Assembly: GCF_003254155.1 (NCBI RefSeq)
Contig: NZ_QKZI01000001.1
Coordinates: 558,001 to 622,000, forward strand
DNA: 64,000 bases
Source: Psychrobacillus insolitus
GTDB taxonomy: Bacteria; Bacillota; Bacilli; Bacillales_A; Planococcaceae
Reading direction: 5' to 3'
The notes under the pieces were generated by a model. It had not been told where the DNA came from, searched no databases, and worked only from the letters and a program-made list of their open reading frames with translations. The first letter of the stretch is position 1, and each line of letters starts with the position of its first letter. Below, piece by piece: positions 63,443 to 64,000 of this stretch. A program made the position numbers and the translations under genes.

Positions 63443-64000
63443 AACTTACTGATTCCCCCTCCACTCATAGTCTATATTTATTATATCCCATTTATTTTAT
63501 AAAACAATTCAGATTATACTAAATTGTCAATATATAATAATCAATGAACCAGATTTCATTTATAGATTTAATTCTCAAAACCCAATTCAAAAGATATACA
63601 GAATTCACATTATTTTTTAGAACGTGCTTTAAACACTGGATATGACTATCTTTTGAAGACTAGGAAGATATATATTATATTTTCTCATGCAATGAATAAC
63701 ACGGGGAAAATAAGAATCAACATATTTGGGCATAGCCAGTAATAATTCCATTGTTGAATTATTTAATATCTATTTTCTTTTCCTATATCTTCATACATAT
63801 TTAGTAGCAGGTTTTGCATATCCGATTGATTCACTTTTAAATTCAATACTTATTTTGTAGCGTTGCTGTCATCAATAGTCCAAATTACTTTATATTCGAA
63901 AATTTGACCTTTCAAAAGTAGTAGTTCTAGTGCTTTTTTCATCTTAGTTGCAGGTTTTGATTTGTAAGAGGAGTTAAACACTGTATTTTAATACAGTAAT
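63443..64000. other. Gene-poor right edge
   Basis: 558 AT-rich bases. I see no gene with a convincing start. A perfect dyad ACTGTATT-TT-AATACAGT lies at 63980-63997. On the minus strand a 30-codon frame (MKKALELLLLKGQIFEYKVI...) at about 63859-63951 may be the end of a truncated gene, but support is weak. Confidence 0.4.

Noticed and set aside
1-64000. CRISPR arrays, tRNA or rRNA genes, intact prophage
   Set aside because: No regularly spaced repeats, no cloverleaf tRNA pattern and no rRNA stretches were noticed; only one recombinase-like gene and no phage structural genes.

Overview
This window is chromosomal DNA of a low-GC Gram-positive, endospore-former-type bacterium of the order Bacillales, most likely the Planococcaceae/Caryophanaceae (Psychrobacillus-, Lysinibacillus- or Sporosarcina-like; genus uncertain). 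The evidence is AT-rich codon use, strong AGGAGG-type ribosome binding sites, TTG/GTG starts and intrinsic terminators. Gene order also matches the Bacillus subtilis yne-citB-plsY-parEC neighbourhood: ccdA-ccdB-ccdC-yneK, citB, yneP-yneQ-yneR-plsY, parE-parC. In this genome the conserved backbone is interrupted by insertions: a regulator plus acyl-metabolism operon, and a C4-dicarboxylate uptake system.

Layout. 1-800: partial MFS exporter and a wrecked Y-family polymerase (uvrX). 814-7582: an aromatic-acid (3-hydroxybenzoate/gentisate) catabolic locus with an AAHS transporter, an IclR regulator, fumarylpyruvate hydrolase, a DinB-type maleylpyruvate isomerase, gentisate 1,2-dioxygenase and an FAD hydroxylase. 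Its two divergent promoters carry nearly identical 23-bp dyads and cre-like sites. 7652-7920: a GC-richer palindromic repeat element. 8119-12418: a second IclR regulator with an aldo/keto reductase, an Old-Yellow-Enzyme-type oxidoreductase and another FAD oxidoreductase. 12.7-18.3 kb: small hypothetical genes, a GNAT, a cobalamin-riboswitch-controlled metE, a CWC protein and serC. 18.5-21.2 kb: a yolD relic, then a BirA-operator-controlled bioY plus amidohydrolase operon. 21.9-28.7 kb: ccdABC-like cytochrome c maturation genes, yneK, a Sco protein, mscL, a lytic transglycosylase, a GlsB-like protein, an isochorismatase relic, an unlisted 35-aa ORF with its own promoter, and yfkAB. 28.8-31.7 kb: aconitase with a textbook CcpC operator. 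31.8-38.5 kb: a giant LAL/SARP-type regulator and an acyl-CoA-type operon whose first gene (a KAS III) is reduced to its N-terminus. 38.6-40.6 kb: yneP, yneQ, yneR, plsY. 40.8-45.9 kb: complete dctP-dctB / dctS-dctR dicarboxylate module. 46.1-50.5 kb: topoisomerase IV. 50.7-59.1 kb: copC/copD, a GNAT, a DUF2975/XRE pair, a highly unusual three-module UvrA-like ABC protein, and DUF485/actP acetate symport. 59.9-64 kb: an accessory-looking tail with a duplicated ribbon-helix-helix protein under an SOS-like promoter, an RNase J paralogue, a broken YjdI ferredoxin and a tyrosine-recombinase-fold protein that appears to lack its catalytic residues.

How it works together. Aromatic acids enter through the AAHS carrier, are hydroxylated to gentisate, and are opened to maleylpyruvate, isomerised and hydrolysed to fumarate and pyruvate, which feed the TCA cycle (aconitase, dicarboxylate and acetate importers are all present). 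cre-like sites before several of these genes suggest CcpA-coordinated carbon catabolite control. Four or five genes are clear relics (uvrX, yolD, an isochorismatase, a KAS III, YjdI), so the region is undergoing gene loss. The least explained items are the UvrA-like protein, the SARP-controlled acyl operon with its 11-bp direct repeats, the biotin-controlled amidohydrolase and the DinB-type isomerase.
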